Below, piece after piece: positions 31,357 to 40,315 of a stretch of 64,000 nucleotides of DNA (positions within the stretch are counted from its first letter, which is position 1; each line of letters begins with the position of its first letter). The notes under the pieces were generated by a model that saw only the letters and a program-made list of their open reading frames with translations, had not been told where the DNA came from and made no database searches. Source of the DNA: Streptomyces sp. STR69 (GTDB taxonomy: Bacteria > Actinomycetota > Actinomycetes > Streptomycetales > Streptomycetaceae); NCBI RefSeq assembly GCF_024519455.1, contig NZ_JALJRY010000035.1, positions 47,046 through 111,045 on the forward strand. The letters run 5' to 3'. A program made the translations under genes and the position numbers.

Positions 31357-32570
31357 CGCGATCCCCCGGACCTCAGTGCCTGCGCGGCCGTCGCCGCGGT
31401 CCCGGCCCGCTCGGCGAGTACCGCAAGAGCCAACTGCAGTGCGTCCTGCAGGGTGTTGCGGGAGCGCAGACGCCCCATGTCGATGCCCAGATGCACCATC
31501 GACTGGGCGGTCTCGGGCCGTACCCCGCTCATGATGCTCACCGTCCCCATCAGGGCCGCCGCCTGCACGGTCTTCAGCAGGTGCTGGGCGACCTGGGTGT
31601 CGATGGTGGGCACCCCGCTGATGTCCAGGATGGCGACCTCGGCCTGCGTCCGGGCGATCTTCTCCAGCAGGCCCTCGGTCAGCCGGGTGGCCCGCAGCGT
31701 GTCCAGCGTGCCGATGATCGGCAGCGCGAGCACCTTGTCCCACACCTGGATCACCGGCGTGGACAGCTCCAGGATCTCGTCGCGCTGCCGCTGCAGGCGC
31801 TGTTCGGTCTCCCGGCGCTCGGTGACATCCCGGATCGCCGCCGCCACCAGCCGCCCCTCGGCCGTCTCCAGCGGGCTCAGACTGATCTCGACCGGGAACT
31901 CGGTGCCGTCCCGGCGCATCCCGGACAGCTCCAACCCCGCACCCATCGGCCGCAGTTGGGGAGCGGCGAGGAAGCCGGAGCGATGGCCGACGTGCCGGTC
32001 CCGGAACCTCGGCGGCACCAGGACCTCGATCTCCCGCCCGACCAGTTCGTCGCGCCCGAAACCGAACAGCGCCTCGGTCTGCCGGTTGACCAGGACGATC
32101 CGCGCGTCCGGATCCACGATCACCATGGCGTCCGGAGCCGAATCCAGCAGGCCGTGGAACAACGACTCGGTCCGCGCGCTCTCCGTGGCGTCCTGGAAGA
32201 CCTTGACGAAGCCGCTCACCGCCCCGTCCTCGCCACGCACCGGAGTCAGCGCGACCCGGGCCAGGAACCGCCCGCCGTCCTTGCGGATCCGCCAGCCCTG
32301 GAACTCCCGACGCCCGTCCCGGGCGGAGTCCAACTCCCGCTCCATCAGGCCGGCTTCGCGATCCTCTTCCAGGTGCAGCAGCGACACCGGCCGCCCCACC
32401 ACCTCGTCCGCCGCATAGCCCGTCAACGCCTGCGCGCCGCCGCTCCAGCGGACGATCTCACCGCCCGGCCCGAGCTTGACGACGGCATGGTCGGTGACCG
32501 CGTCCAGCATCGCCTCAAGATCACCGAGGTCAGCCCCCGGATCCTGGCCGTCCTCTGCCGACGTCGTCAT
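31353..32570 (-). CDS. rsbR: RsbR-like stressosome protein with two PAS domains and STAS
   Basis: A protein of 405 residues from ATG 32570; another ATG further upstream (near 32594) cannot be excluded. Two PAS domains: the first (ITDHAVV-like AVTDHAVVKLGPGGEIVRW, GFVKVFQDATES), the second (LDSAPDAMVIVDPDARIVLV, RDVTERRETEQ). The C-terminal STAS domain begins at ILELSTPVIQVWDKVLALPI and has LDISGVPTIDTQVAQHLLKT, where RsbR has its phosphorylated Thr. The N-terminal sensor differs from the globin-like one in Bacillus, so its signal may be redox or a ligand. First gene of the operon. Confidence 0.9.
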   Translation of the reverse strand: MTTSAEDGQDPGADLGDLEAMLDAVTDHAVVKLGPGGEIVRWSGGAQALTGYAADEVVGRPVSLLHLEEDREAGLMERELDSARDGRREFQGWRIRKDGGRFLARVALTPVRGEDGAVSGFVKVFQDATESARTESLFHGLLDSAPDAMVIVDPDARIVLVNRQTEALFGFGRDELVGREIEVLVPPRFRDRHVGHRSGFLAAPQLRPMGAGLELSGMRRDGTEFPVEISLSPLETAEGRLVAAAIRDVTERRETEQRLQRQRDEILELSTPVIQVWDKVLALPIIGTLDTLRATRLTEGLLEKIARTQAEVAILDISGVPTIDTQVAQHLLKTVQAAALMGTVSIMSGVRPETAQSMVHLGIDMGRLRSRNTLQDALQLALAVLAERAGTAATAAQALRSGGSR

Positions 32571-32981
32571 GTCCGAGCCTGCCCCTCGCATCGCCGTACC
32601 CCGAGCCGGGCGTCCCACCTCACGCGTCCCTGGTCCCGGCGCGGCCGATGCTACCCGGCCTGGTCGCAACTGATCAGTGTCTCCCGGGCAATGCCTCAGT
32701 CATTTGCGACACTCTCGGCGGCGGACCTGTCTTCACTCTCCCTGAACAGCGGCTTCACGATCCCCCCGCAGAGCCCCGCAGCCGGCAGCTCATCCGGCCG
32801 CTCCCTCAGCTCGCCCGTCATCTGCCCTCCAGCGGTGATCACGGACATCAGCAGACCGTCGGCGACCTGCTGCTGCCGGTCGCAAGGGCCGGTGGATTCT
32901 CGGCCCGGGCAGTCCTGCGACGTCGGAGGAGGGACGCACAAGAAGTAGCCGGAGCCCCGGCCGCACCCCCTTGACGCGCAG
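32571..32981. other. Gap of 410 bp upstream of the stressosome operon
   Basis: Probably contains the promoter of the minus-strand rsbR unit. A short minus-strand frame ending at 32696 (LLMSVITAGGQMTGELRERP) could be the tail of a lost gene, but it has no start or recognised family. Confidence 0.4.
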
Positions 32982-33497
32982 TCAGCCCCTTTGGTCGACA
33001 TCCCCGGCCAGTATCTTGCGAGCCGCCTTGTGGGATGCCTTGTCGGCGCGAGCCGTTGCGATGGCCAGGAGCTCGGTGGCGGTGCGGCTGCCATCGACCG
33101 GGACCGGCGTACTCATCAGCCAGTCGGCAGCGCCGGGCGCCGTCGTGGGAGGAACGACGAGGATGGTGCGAAAGCCCTTGAGGTAGGAGCAGAGCACGAT
33201 CTCGTTCTGCTCGTGACCGGACACGAACCACCCTGCGGTCACCGTGTGCTCGCCGAAGGTGACCTGGTGCGGGATGTCGGGCCACGACTCGATCCCCACA
33301 ATGACCCTGGTGATGCTGCCCGCCTCGTCCATCGCCTCGACCAGGCAGGGGAGTTCGATGATGAGATTGCGGGAGTAGGGCCACCATGCGCCGTCGAATC
33401 CGCCGGAGACGGCTTCGTAGGGTGCCAGCGAAAGCCGGACCGGCAGCGGTGAGGAGCGCTGCGCGTTGGCCGAGGGATGACCGGCAGTCGTTTCCAT
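32982..33497 (-). CDS. DUF5994 family protein
   Basis: A protein of 171 residues. The family pattern RLSLAPYEAVSGGFDGAWWP, NLIIELPCLVEAMD and RVIVGIESWPDIPHQV is visible, then AGWFVSGHEQNEIVLCSYLK and ILVVPPTTAPGAADWLM. The protein is soluble with no membrane or export signal. Function is not known; in Streptomyces genomes such genes are often found beside stress-response and STAS genes, as here. C-terminal residues (ARADKASHKAARKIL) are basic and helical. Confidence 0.85.
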   Translation of the reverse strand: METTAGHPSANAQRSSPLPVRLSLAPYEAVSGGFDGAWWPYSRNLIIELPCLVEAMDEAGSITRVIVGIESWPDIPHQVTFGEHTVTAGWFVSGHEQNEIVLCSYLKGFRTILVVPPTTAPGAADWLMSTPVPVDGSRTATELLAIATARADKASHKAARKILAGDVDQRG

Positions 33498-34090
33498 GAC
33501 GTGAACCTGCCTCCGGGCGGTAGCCGCGCCGCCCCTGTATCGTTGTTCGCCGCCAACAGCCCGTCAAGGCATGCTCCGGCCCGGAACATCGGTGATGGAA
33601 TGGCCCACGGCCGCCGCCGCATGCAGCCGAACACGGGCGGCGGCCGTACGTGCGAAGACGACACCGAGGTCCCCTCCCTCGCCGTCTCGCACTGACCCGT
33701 CCTCACCACCCACCCGGGGTGTACCGGGGTACACCCCGGGCTCGAAAAAGGGCCGGGGAGGACGAAGGACTGGAGCTGCATTGTCGGTGACGCGGCTCCA
33801 GCCCGCTCACAGTGGTCGGATGGTCACTGTGGCCCGGGGGCAGGGGGCCGAAAGCCGAAAGATGCGGGTCGGCAGCTGTTCACCAACTACAACTACATGG
33901 TGATGCGCGCGAGCCTCGTAACGGAGCCTATACCCGGCCTGGTGACGGCGACAGTGGGCGATTCCGGGCACGCCACCAGACCCGACCGCCCAGGGATCCA
34001 GATCAGGTGCTGCCGCACGGCTCGGCGTTGTTTTTTCGGCGAGAACCGCATCTGCCCCGACACGCCCGTCTTCCCGCTACCCGCGGCAGG
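33498..34090. other. Gap of 590 bp without a supported gene
   Basis: Several overlapping open frames, none with family likeness. It contains the palindrome at 33713-33740. Confidence 0.45.
33713..33740. promoter_or_regulatory. 28-bp palindrome
   Basis: CCCGGGGTGTACC with its exact complement at 33728-33740 and a 2-base centre. It may be an operator (GTACC/GGTAC arms) or a hairpin terminator for transcription entering from either side. Confidence 0.55.
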
Positions 34091-34681
34091 ATGACAGCCA
34101 TGAACCAGCTGTGGGTCGCTGTCCTGCCCACCGTCGCTGCAGGCGTCTTCGGTATCGCCGGAACCATCGCCGGCCGCCGCCAAACCACCGACGAGGCAGC
34201 CGTCGAACACGACCAGTGGCTACGTGGACAGCGTCAGACCGCCTACCTGGACGCCCTCGACGCCATGGACGCGGCCCTGCGTGACTTCGCTGCCCTGAGA
34301 GAGGACTGGAACCGCCGGTACGAGAACGCCATGACGGGCGGAGGAGGCGAGGAAGGCTTCCAGGAGCACATCGCCGAGGAGTTGGACGGCATTTCGCGGG
34401 CAGTGGACAAGCCGCTGGAACGCGCCCGCCTCCTCAGCGCGACCGACGTTGACGAGGCTCTTCAGGTGGCGAGCACGGCGTACGAGGCAATGCTCCGGTA
34501 CCTGGAGGGGCAGCTCGACGAACCCGCCCAGGACCGTGGATGGACGCGCTGGGAAGACGCCCGTAACACGGCGCGGGAAGCGCGGGCACGAGTGATGGTG
34601 GCGTGCCAGAAGAAGGTGCAGGATCCGCCCCGGCCGGGCCGCCGTACAGGCCGCGCACCCTGGCGGCGGCCAGCGCGTTGA
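34091..34681 (+). CDS. Small protein with N-terminal membrane anchor and helical domain
   Basis: A protein of 196 residues from ATG 34091 (MTAMNQLWVAVLPTVAAG); ATG 34100 is an alternative. One transmembrane segment LWVAVLPTVAAGVFGIAGTI, then a helical cytoplasmic part (TAYLDALDAMDAALRDFAAL, ISRAVDKPLERARLLS, EALQVASTAYEAMLRYLEGQ). The C-terminus is basic (RPGRRTGRAPWRRPAR). Similar single-anchor proteins are common and unassigned in Streptomyces; I see no enzyme motif. No neighbour explains it. Confidence 0.7.
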   Translation: MTAMNQLWVAVLPTVAAGVFGIAGTIAGRRQTTDEAAVEHDQWLRGQRQTAYLDALDAMDAALRDFAALREDWNRRYENAMTGGGGEEGFQEHIAEELDGISRAVDKPLERARLLSATDVDEALQVASTAYEAMLRYLEGQLDEPAQDRGWTRWEDARNTAREARARVMVACQKKVQDPPRPGRRTGRAPWRRPAR

Positions 34682-34995
34682 GGACTGGGTGCACGACGGG
34701 ACCGGCCAGAGGGAGAGCCCAGGGGCGGACCGGCCACGAGGCCCTGATCCCGGCGCACGAAGGCCCGGCTACCAGAACATCGACCCTCTACAGTCCCGGG
34801 GCCGACAGTGGTGAGCTCGCATGTTCAACCGTCGCCGATGTACCCGCGGTCGAGAACCAACGTCCCTCTCCGCAGCCGATGGACGCGGCGACCCGGGGAA
34901 CTTGCGACAGTTGAATACGCGAACTCACCAACGTGGGACCCCGTGTTGGCTGCTGCTACGCCCATCCGCTCACGCATCGCGGATCAGTTGCGCCG
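34682..34995. other. Gap of 310 bp, nothing supported
   Basis: No gene, repeat or clear regulatory signal seen between the membrane-anchored protein and the convergent nitroreductase-like gene. Confidence 0.4.
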
Positions 34996-35487
34996 TCATG
35001 CGTCCGGCGCACCGGCTCTGGGCGCGAGGACCACCACTGCGGTCTCGGACGGTCGTAGCGTCGCGTAGGCGTCCAGGTTCGTGTCGATCTCGCGCCAGCG
35101 GGCCCACAGCCGCGACCGCTCGTCGCCGGTTGCGGCGTGGCCTCGTACCGGCCGCCGCCCGTCGACGAGATCGACGGTCGCGTCCGGGTGCGCCTGCAGG
35201 TTGAGCCACCAGGCGGGCTCACCCTCGCCCCACCCGTTCATCGCCAGGGAGACCAGATTCGGGCCGTCCTCGACATACGCGATGATGACGCTGCGTTGCC
35301 GCTCGGTACGGCGCCCGGTGGTGGTCAGCCGCAGCGTGCCCCACTTGGTGGCGCGCGGTCGCCACAGCCCGACCCTGCCACCGAAGACCCGGTACACGCC
35401 CCGGTGCACCGACCAGGCCAGTCGGATGAACCAGCGCGGCGGAAGCCACGGTGTCTTCTGCGACTTCGCCCTGCGTTCGTCCGCCAT
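34996..35487 (-). CDS. Deazaflavin (F420)-dependent nitroreductase-family protein
   Basis: A protein of 163 residues with the split-barrel Ddn-like pattern: LRLTTTGRRTERQRSVIIAY, LVSLAMNGWGEGEPAWWLNL and AHPDATVDLVDG. Members bind coenzyme F420 and reduce or exchange small molecules, such as quinones. The N-terminal amphipathic helix LPPRWFIRLAWSVHRGVYRV may touch the membrane. The usual TGR-x-SG is TGRRTER here. No operon partner. Confidence 0.88.
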   Translation of the reverse strand: MADERRAKSQKTPWLPPRWFIRLAWSVHRGVYRVFGGRVGLWRPRATKWGTLRLTTTGRRTERQRSVIIAYVEDGPNLVSLAMNGWGEGEPAWWLNLQAHPDATVDLVDGRRPVRGHAATGDERSRLWARWREIDTNLDAYATLRPSETAVVVLAPRAGAPDA

Positions 35488-36476
35488 GGCGACCTCCCCT
35501 ACGCGTGGTCGGCTGCGGTCACGAGCAGCACGCTAGCCGCAGGCGTGGACGGCCGGTAGAGCCGAACGGCCCGCCGGCAGACGTCGCACAGCACTGCGGC
35601 CCTGCCAGTCGAGGGGAGCGGACGGCAGGATGAGAGCAGTGAACCGGGCAGGGGCGCAGCGGGTTCCAACGACCGTCTCACGCCGGTTCCACAACCAACA
35701 CGTTCCGCTACTTCCGCGGGGTACGCCGACGGGGCGGTTTCCTCCAGCGGCTTTCGGCCATGAGCCGTACGGGGCCATCCGGCGTGCGGAGGAGCTGCAT
35801 GCCGACGGAGAAGGCCGACCATGCAGGCCGAGACGTCCCCGTGGGCGGCGGGAGCCATGAGGGCCGCGCCGCCGAACCCGACCCACAATGCTCGGTGGCC
35901 CGAGCCCACGAGAACCCGCGCCACCACTGCCATCAGGGCAACCGCATCGCAAGCATGCCTGGATGATCTATCCCAAGGAGTGCTGTGGTTCGTGCGTCGA
36001 GCGTGGACAGCGCTCGCCCACGGTCAGGCGCTGTCCGGTGCCGCGCATACCAGTCGTGCCGCCGGCGGTAGCGGTGCGTGCTGAGGGCAGGCTTCGAACG
36101 CCTGGATCGCCAGCCCCGCGAACCGCCGTGGGGCCATGACCTGGGTGTCGGCCGATCCTGTGCAAGTCCGCAGACCTCGTTCGCCACGTGCCCCGCACGC
36201 CCGCCACGGGCACCATGCTGTGGAGCGACCGCCGCCACCGCCTCTCGTGGCATCTGCCCTAGGGCCGCGCACTCCGACTCATTGACACGCGGGAGGCGCC
36301 GCACCGGCGAGGAGTCACTCGGGCCCAGGGAGACCCGTCCGGTCCCGTCATGGATGCCGACAGTACTGACTTGACGTGAACGTTTGCCCACGGTTCGCAC
36401 CCATGAGGGTCACGGGTGGCCCGCCCGGTGCATGCTGGAGAGCGCGGGGGCACTTGCCTTCCCGAGGGGAGCACAC
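35488..36476. other. Near 1-kb stretch without a supported gene
   Basis: Frames on both strands are short and incoherent. A broken gene is possible (for instance in the minus frames at 35933-36400) but I recognise no domain. It probably contains the promoter of the GAF kinase at 36477. Confidence 0.4.
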
Positions 36477-38189
36477 GTGGACGGGCACACGGGCGCTGCA
36501 CCGCGGGAGGGAGCTGCGGCGCCGCAACTGCGGCTGGATGACCTGCTGGACGATCTGCAGGCGCAGATCGCGCGGGTACGTGCCACCCAACAGCGTGTGC
36601 ACGCGCTGCTGGAGGCGGTCCTGGCCGTCGGCACCGATCTGGACCTGGCCGTGGTGCTGCGACGGGTCGTGCAGTCGGCGGTCACCCTGGTGGATGCCGA
36701 GTACGGGGCGTTGGGGGTCCTGGGCGAGGAAGGCGGCCTGAAGCAGTTCGTCACGGTAGGCATGGACGAGGAGACCATCGCCGCCATCGGGCACCACCCA
36801 CAGGGCCGGGGCATCCTGGGACTGCTGATCCGCGAGCCCCGCTCACTGCGGCTGGCCGACCTCACCACGCACCCGGACGCCACCGGTTTCCCGACGGGAC
36901 ATCCGGCGATGCACAGCTTCCTGGGTGCCCCCGTACGGGTTCGTGAGGCGGTGTTCGGCAACCTGTACCTGACCGGCAAGCGCGGCGGCGCGCAGTTCGA
37001 CACCGACGACGAGGTGGTGCTGGCGACCCTGGCCGCCGCGGCCGGAGTGGCGATCGACAACGCCCGCCTGTACGACGCCGTCCAGCGCCGCGAACGCTGG
37101 CTGACGGCCAGCGGCGAACTGACCCGCAGCCTGCTGCGCGGAACGGACCCCGCGGAGGTCCTCGACGCCTTCACCGCCACGGTCCGCGAGATGGCCGACG
37201 CCGCTCTGGTGACCCTCGCCGTGCCCGTTCCCCACACCTCGGCCCTGGTCGTCGAGGCCGCCGCCGGCAAGGGCACCGACCGCGTACGCGGCCTGGTCCT
37301 GCCGGACACCAACCTGGCCGCGAAGGTCTACAGCTCCGGGGAGACCGTCACCACCGACGACTGGAGCACCGACCCCCGAACGGAACACGACACCACCCCG
37401 CTCCCCCCGGGGCCGGCCTTCCTCGTCCCGCTCGGCACCCCCGAGCACGTACGCGGCGTGCTCCAGGTCTCCGGTCTTCCCGGCCGCCCCGCCTTCGCCG
37501 ACGCGGTCGTCGCCATGATCGCCGGATTCGCCAACCACGCCGCGCTCGCTCTGGAGATCGCCGAACACCGTCGCGCGGCCGAACAGCTCCTGATCGTGAG
37601 CGACCGCGACCGCATCGCCGGTGACCTGCACGACCTGGCCGTCCAGCGGCTGTTCTCCGCAGGACTGTCCCTGCAGTCGCTCCGCGCACAGTGCGCCGAC
37701 CGCCCTCGGGCCACCGTGCGCATCGAAGGGGTCGTGGACGACCTCGACGAAGCCATCAAAATCATCCGATCCACGGTCCACGCCCTCAAGCCGCACGACA
37801 CCACCACCCGTGCCGCCAGCAACACCAACCTGCGGACCCGGCTGGTCGCCGAGACAAGCCGGGTCTCCGCAGACCTGGGCTTCAGCCCCTCACTGCGGAT
37901 GACCGGCCCGCTGGACACCCTGGTCACCGACGACATCGCCGACCAACTGCTCGCCGTACTACGCGAAGCCCTCACCCGCACCGCCCGGCATCCCCACGCC
38001 GACACTGTCGACGTCGCCGCCGAGGCCACCAACACCCGCCTGACACTGCGGGTCACCGACGACGGCCGCGGCATCGACCCCGCCCGCACCCGTGCCACGG
38101 AACTCGGCGGCACCCTCACCCTCACACCCCGCCGTCCCACCGGCACCACCCTGGAGTGGGCCGTCCCCCTCTTCGCCGGCAACGGCTGA
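36477..38189 (+). CDS. Two-GAF histidine kinase (DevS-like) with degraded ATP-binding domain
   Basis: A protein of 570 residues from GTG 36477 with GAGGGGA upstream; ATG 36432 in the same frame is a possible longer start. Coiled coil DLLDDLQAQIARVRAT, GAF1 (LDLAVVLRRVVQSAVTLVDA), GAF2 (AEVLDAFTATVREMADAA) and HisKA_3 with DRDRIAGDLHDLAVQRLFSA (intact His). In the ATPase domain the N-box reads REALTRTARHPHA, with Arg instead of the Mg-binding Asn, and after VTDDGRGIDP the GL-x-N lid helix is missing, so ATP hydrolysis is doubtful. It has no response regulator next to it. It may act as a sensor or phosphatase rather than a kinase. Confidence 0.9.
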   Translation: MDGHTGAAPREGAAAPQLRLDDLLDDLQAQIARVRATQQRVHALLEAVLAVGTDLDLAVVLRRVVQSAVTLVDAEYGALGVLGEEGGLKQFVTVGMDEETIAAIGHHPQGRGILGLLIREPRSLRLADLTTHPDATGFPTGHPAMHSFLGAPVRVREAVFGNLYLTGKRGGAQFDTDDEVVLATLAAAAGVAIDNARLYDAVQRRERWLTASGELTRSLLRGTDPAEVLDAFTATVREMADAALVTLAVPVPHTSALVVEAAAGKGTDRVRGLVLPDTNLAAKVYSSGETVTTDDWSTDPRTEHDTTPLPPGPAFLVPLGTPEHVRGVLQVSGLPGRPAFADAVVAMIAGFANHAALALEIAEHRRAAEQLLIVSDRDRIAGDLHDLAVQRLFSAGLSLQSLRAQCADRPRATVRIEGVVDDLDEAIKIIRSTVHALKPHDTTTRAASNTNLRTRLVAETSRVSADLGFSPSLRMTGPLDTLVTDDIADQLLAVLREALTRTARHPHADTVDVAAEATNTRLTLRVTDDGRGIDPARTRATELGGTLTLTPRRPTGTTLEWAVPLFAGNG

Positions 38190-38440
38190 ACCTCCCCGGC
38201 CGGACCCCGGCGCTCAGAGGACCGTTCGGCCCAAGCGGCAGACGCTCGCGGCAAGGGAAGCTGAGTACATGGCGGGCCCGCGGTCCGCACCGCGCTCCGG
38301 CCAGGTGACAGCACGGCTCTCCACGAGGAAGCCCGCACCCCGACAACGTGCCGGTGCCCCGTGGCTCACGCGCCGCCGCCCCAACCCCGTCCCGGGACCT
38401 CGCGCGACAACGACGTGGTCCTCATTCCGAGGAGCAGCTC

Positions 38441-39295
38441 ATGGGAGTTCTGGTCTTCCTTCTGGTCGTCGTCGCGATTCTTGCCGTCCTGGCACTCGCG
38501 ATGGCCGTGAAGATCGTCAAGCAGTACGAGAACGGCGTGCTGTTCCGCTTCGGCCGCCTGGTCGGAACCCGGTCTCCGGGGCTGCGGATCATCATCCCGT
38601 TCGTGGACGTCCTGCACCGGGTGTCCCTGCGGATCGTCACCATGCCGATCCAGTCCCAGGGGATCATCACCCGGGACAACGTGAGTGTGGACGTGTCCGC
38701 GGTCGCCTACTTCCGGGTGGTCGACGCGGTGAAGTCGGTCATCGCCGTCGAGAACGTCCACGCGGCGATCAACCAGATCGCCCAGACCACCCTGCGGAAG
38801 GTCGTCGGACAGCACACGCTGGACGAGACCCTCTCCGAGACCGACCGCATCAACCTCGACATCCGCGAGATCCTCGACGTCGCCACCGTCGAATGGGGCG
38901 TGGAGGTCACCCTGGTCGAGCTGAAGGACATCCAGCTGCCCGACAGTATGAAGCGCGCCATGGCCCGCCAGGCCGAGGCCGAGCGGGAGAAGCGAGCGAA
39001 GATCATCAACGCGGAGGGCGAGTCCCTGGCCGCCGCCGCACTCGGCGACGCCTCCGACACGATGATGGCCCACCCCCTGGCCCTCCAACTCCGCAACCTG
39101 CAGAGCCTGGTGGAGATCGGCGTCGACAAGAACACCACCGTCGTCTTCCCCGCCCCCCTCATGAGCACCATCGGCGAACTCGGCTCCTTCCTCGCCCGCG
39201 AGACGGCGGCGGCCTCCTCCCCGGCGCCCCCTGCCGAGCTCCTCGCCAAGACGATCCCCGGCCCCACGTCGAACGGAATTCCCGAGACCGTGTGA
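38441..39295 (+). CDS. Slipin / SPFH (Band 7) membrane protein
   Basis: A protein of 284 residues from ATG 38441 with GAGGAG upstream; the longer frame is not coding. N-terminal membrane helix VFLLVVVAILAVLALAMAV, then the Band-7 domain: EYEN-like QYENGVLFRFGRLVGTRSPG, VSVDVSAVAYFRVVDAVKSV and ETLSETDRINLDIREILDVA. A coiled coil (MARQAEAEREKRAKIINAEG) supports oligomerisation into ring-like scaffolds. Slipins organise membrane microdomains and are often found with a NfeD partner, which is absent here. A perfect 52-bp palindrome follows 8 bp after the stop. Confidence 0.93.
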   Translation: MGVLVFLLVVVAILAVLALAMAVKIVKQYENGVLFRFGRLVGTRSPGLRIIIPFVDVLHRVSLRIVTMPIQSQGIITRDNVSVDVSAVAYFRVVDAVKSVIAVENVHAAINQIAQTTLRKVVGQHTLDETLSETDRINLDIREILDVATVEWGVEVTLVELKDIQLPDSMKRAMARQAEAEREKRAKIINAEGESLAAAALGDASDTMMAHPLALQLRNLQSLVEIGVDKNTTVVFPAPLMSTIGELGSFLARETAAASSPAPPAELLAKTIPGPTSNGIPETV

Positions 39296-39303
39296 CCGCC
39301 GTA

Positions 39304-39355
39304 CCCGTAGGGGCGTTGCCCGGCCACGCGCGTGGCCGGGCAACGCCCCTACGGG
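39304..39355. terminator. Perfect 52-bp palindrome after the slipin gene
   Basis: The left arm CCCGTAGGGGCGTTGCCCGG continues with CCACGC to the centre at 39329/39330, and the right half is its exact complement. All 26 bp pair with no unpaired loop bases. It is probably a very strong terminator, but the length also allows DNA cruciform formation. Confidence 0.85.
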
Positions 39356-39582
39356 CAACAGCCCCTTGCTGTACGAATGCCTCGCACGATCGAGACCCAC
39401 ATGTCAAGCATGCGCACCGAAAATCGCCTCACCGAGTGAACCGCCCGCACAGAGAACCGTTTTGTCATGCAAGAGGCACCAATGGGCCATACGCTGGCGG
39501 CCTGTTGCCGCCCCGGCCCCTGGTGGCGAAAGCGTCCCCGCTCCCGAAGCATCGGGCAGCCGGACTCACCGGGGGAAACGCC

Positions 39583-39963
39583 GTGCAACAGAGCAGCAGT
39601 GCATGGCCCATTGGGCACATCCACAGCCAACAGGTCAGTGGAATCACCGTCATCGAGTTCCACGGCGAGATCGACATCGCCGCCGCCCAACAGATCCTGC
39701 CGGACCTGGACGCCGCGACAGCCGCGCCGGGGCGCACCGTGGTCATCGACCTGACCCCGGTCGAATTCTTCGACGCCTACGGCCTACGACTCCTGTGCCA
39801 CGCCGAACGACGGGTCACGGAGCGGCACGGATGGCTGCTACTCGTCTGCCCGCATCCGATGATCCTGAAGATCCTGCGCGCGGGAAACCTCATCGGCCGG
39901 TTCACCCCGCTCGCCGCACTCGAAGACGCCCTGGCACTCGCCGACTCGGAGGCCACAGGCTGA
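39583..39963 (+). CDS. STAS-domain anti-anti-sigma factor
   Basis: A protein of 126 residues from GTG 39583 (QQSSSAWPIGHIHSQQ), with a GGGGGAAA run upstream; the frame goes back into the slipin gene but not as coding sequence. The STAS domain: GITVIEFHGEIDIAAAQQIL, VVIDLTPVEFFDAYGLRLLC. The phosphorylated position in SpoIIAA-type proteins is usually Ser (D-S-x-G), here it is Ala in FDAYG, so phosphorylation control would be lost. It may be a constitutive form. No anti-sigma partner is beside it. Confidence 0.85.
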   Translation: MQQSSSAWPIGHIHSQQVSGITVIEFHGEIDIAAAQQILPDLDAATAAPGRTVVIDLTPVEFFDAYGLRLLCHAERRVTERHGWLLLVCPHPMILKILRAGNLIGRFTPLAALEDALALADSEATG

Positions 39964-40024
39964 CGCGCGGACCGGACGGGACAGTCTGAACAGGGTCGGA
40001 CCGGACGGAAGAGGCGGGACTCGG

Positions 40025-40315
40025 TCAGTCCGATGCGTCCAGGCACTGTACGGCCAAGTCCCTGAGCCGGGTCTCCTTGGCGTCCAACTGCCTGCCCTCG
40101 GTGTGCCAGCGGTGCCGGGCCTGAGATCGCCAGCGGGCCGGCTCACGCCGCCGCCAGTCCTCACGGGAGAACGCGGTACACACATCCTCGACCACCAGCA
40201 TCATCACGTTCGGCAACCGGAGCGCGGCCTCCACACCAACGGTGCGTCGCGCGCACGGCAGGCTGACAACGGTCGTGGGACGCCGACGCGACCGACGCCA
40301 GGGAACCGTGCTCAC
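40025..40315 (-). CDS. Small protein of unknown function
   Basis: A protein of 96 residues from GTG 40315 (MSTVPWRRSRRRPTTVVSLP), with GGAGG nine bases upstream, which decided this start. It includes VGVEAALRLPNVMMLVVEDV and a basic/aromatic helix DWRRREPARWRSQARHRWHT. It has a long C-terminal helix KETRLRDLAVQCLDA. I do not recognise a family. The good ribosome site is the main support. Confidence 0.5.
   Translation of the reverse strand: MSTVPWRRSRRRPTTVVSLPCARRTVGVEAALRLPNVMMLVVEDVCTAFSREDWRRREPARWRSQARHRWHTEGRQLDAKETRLRDLAVQCLDASD

Noticed and set aside
35933..36400. A 155-codon minus-strand frame in the gap before the GAF kinase
   Set aside because: No start signal, no domain, and other frames in the same place are equally long.
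38092..39582. N-terminal extension of the STAS gene through the slipin gene
   Set aside because: Arg/Pro-rich shadow; the STAS domain starts after GTG 39583.
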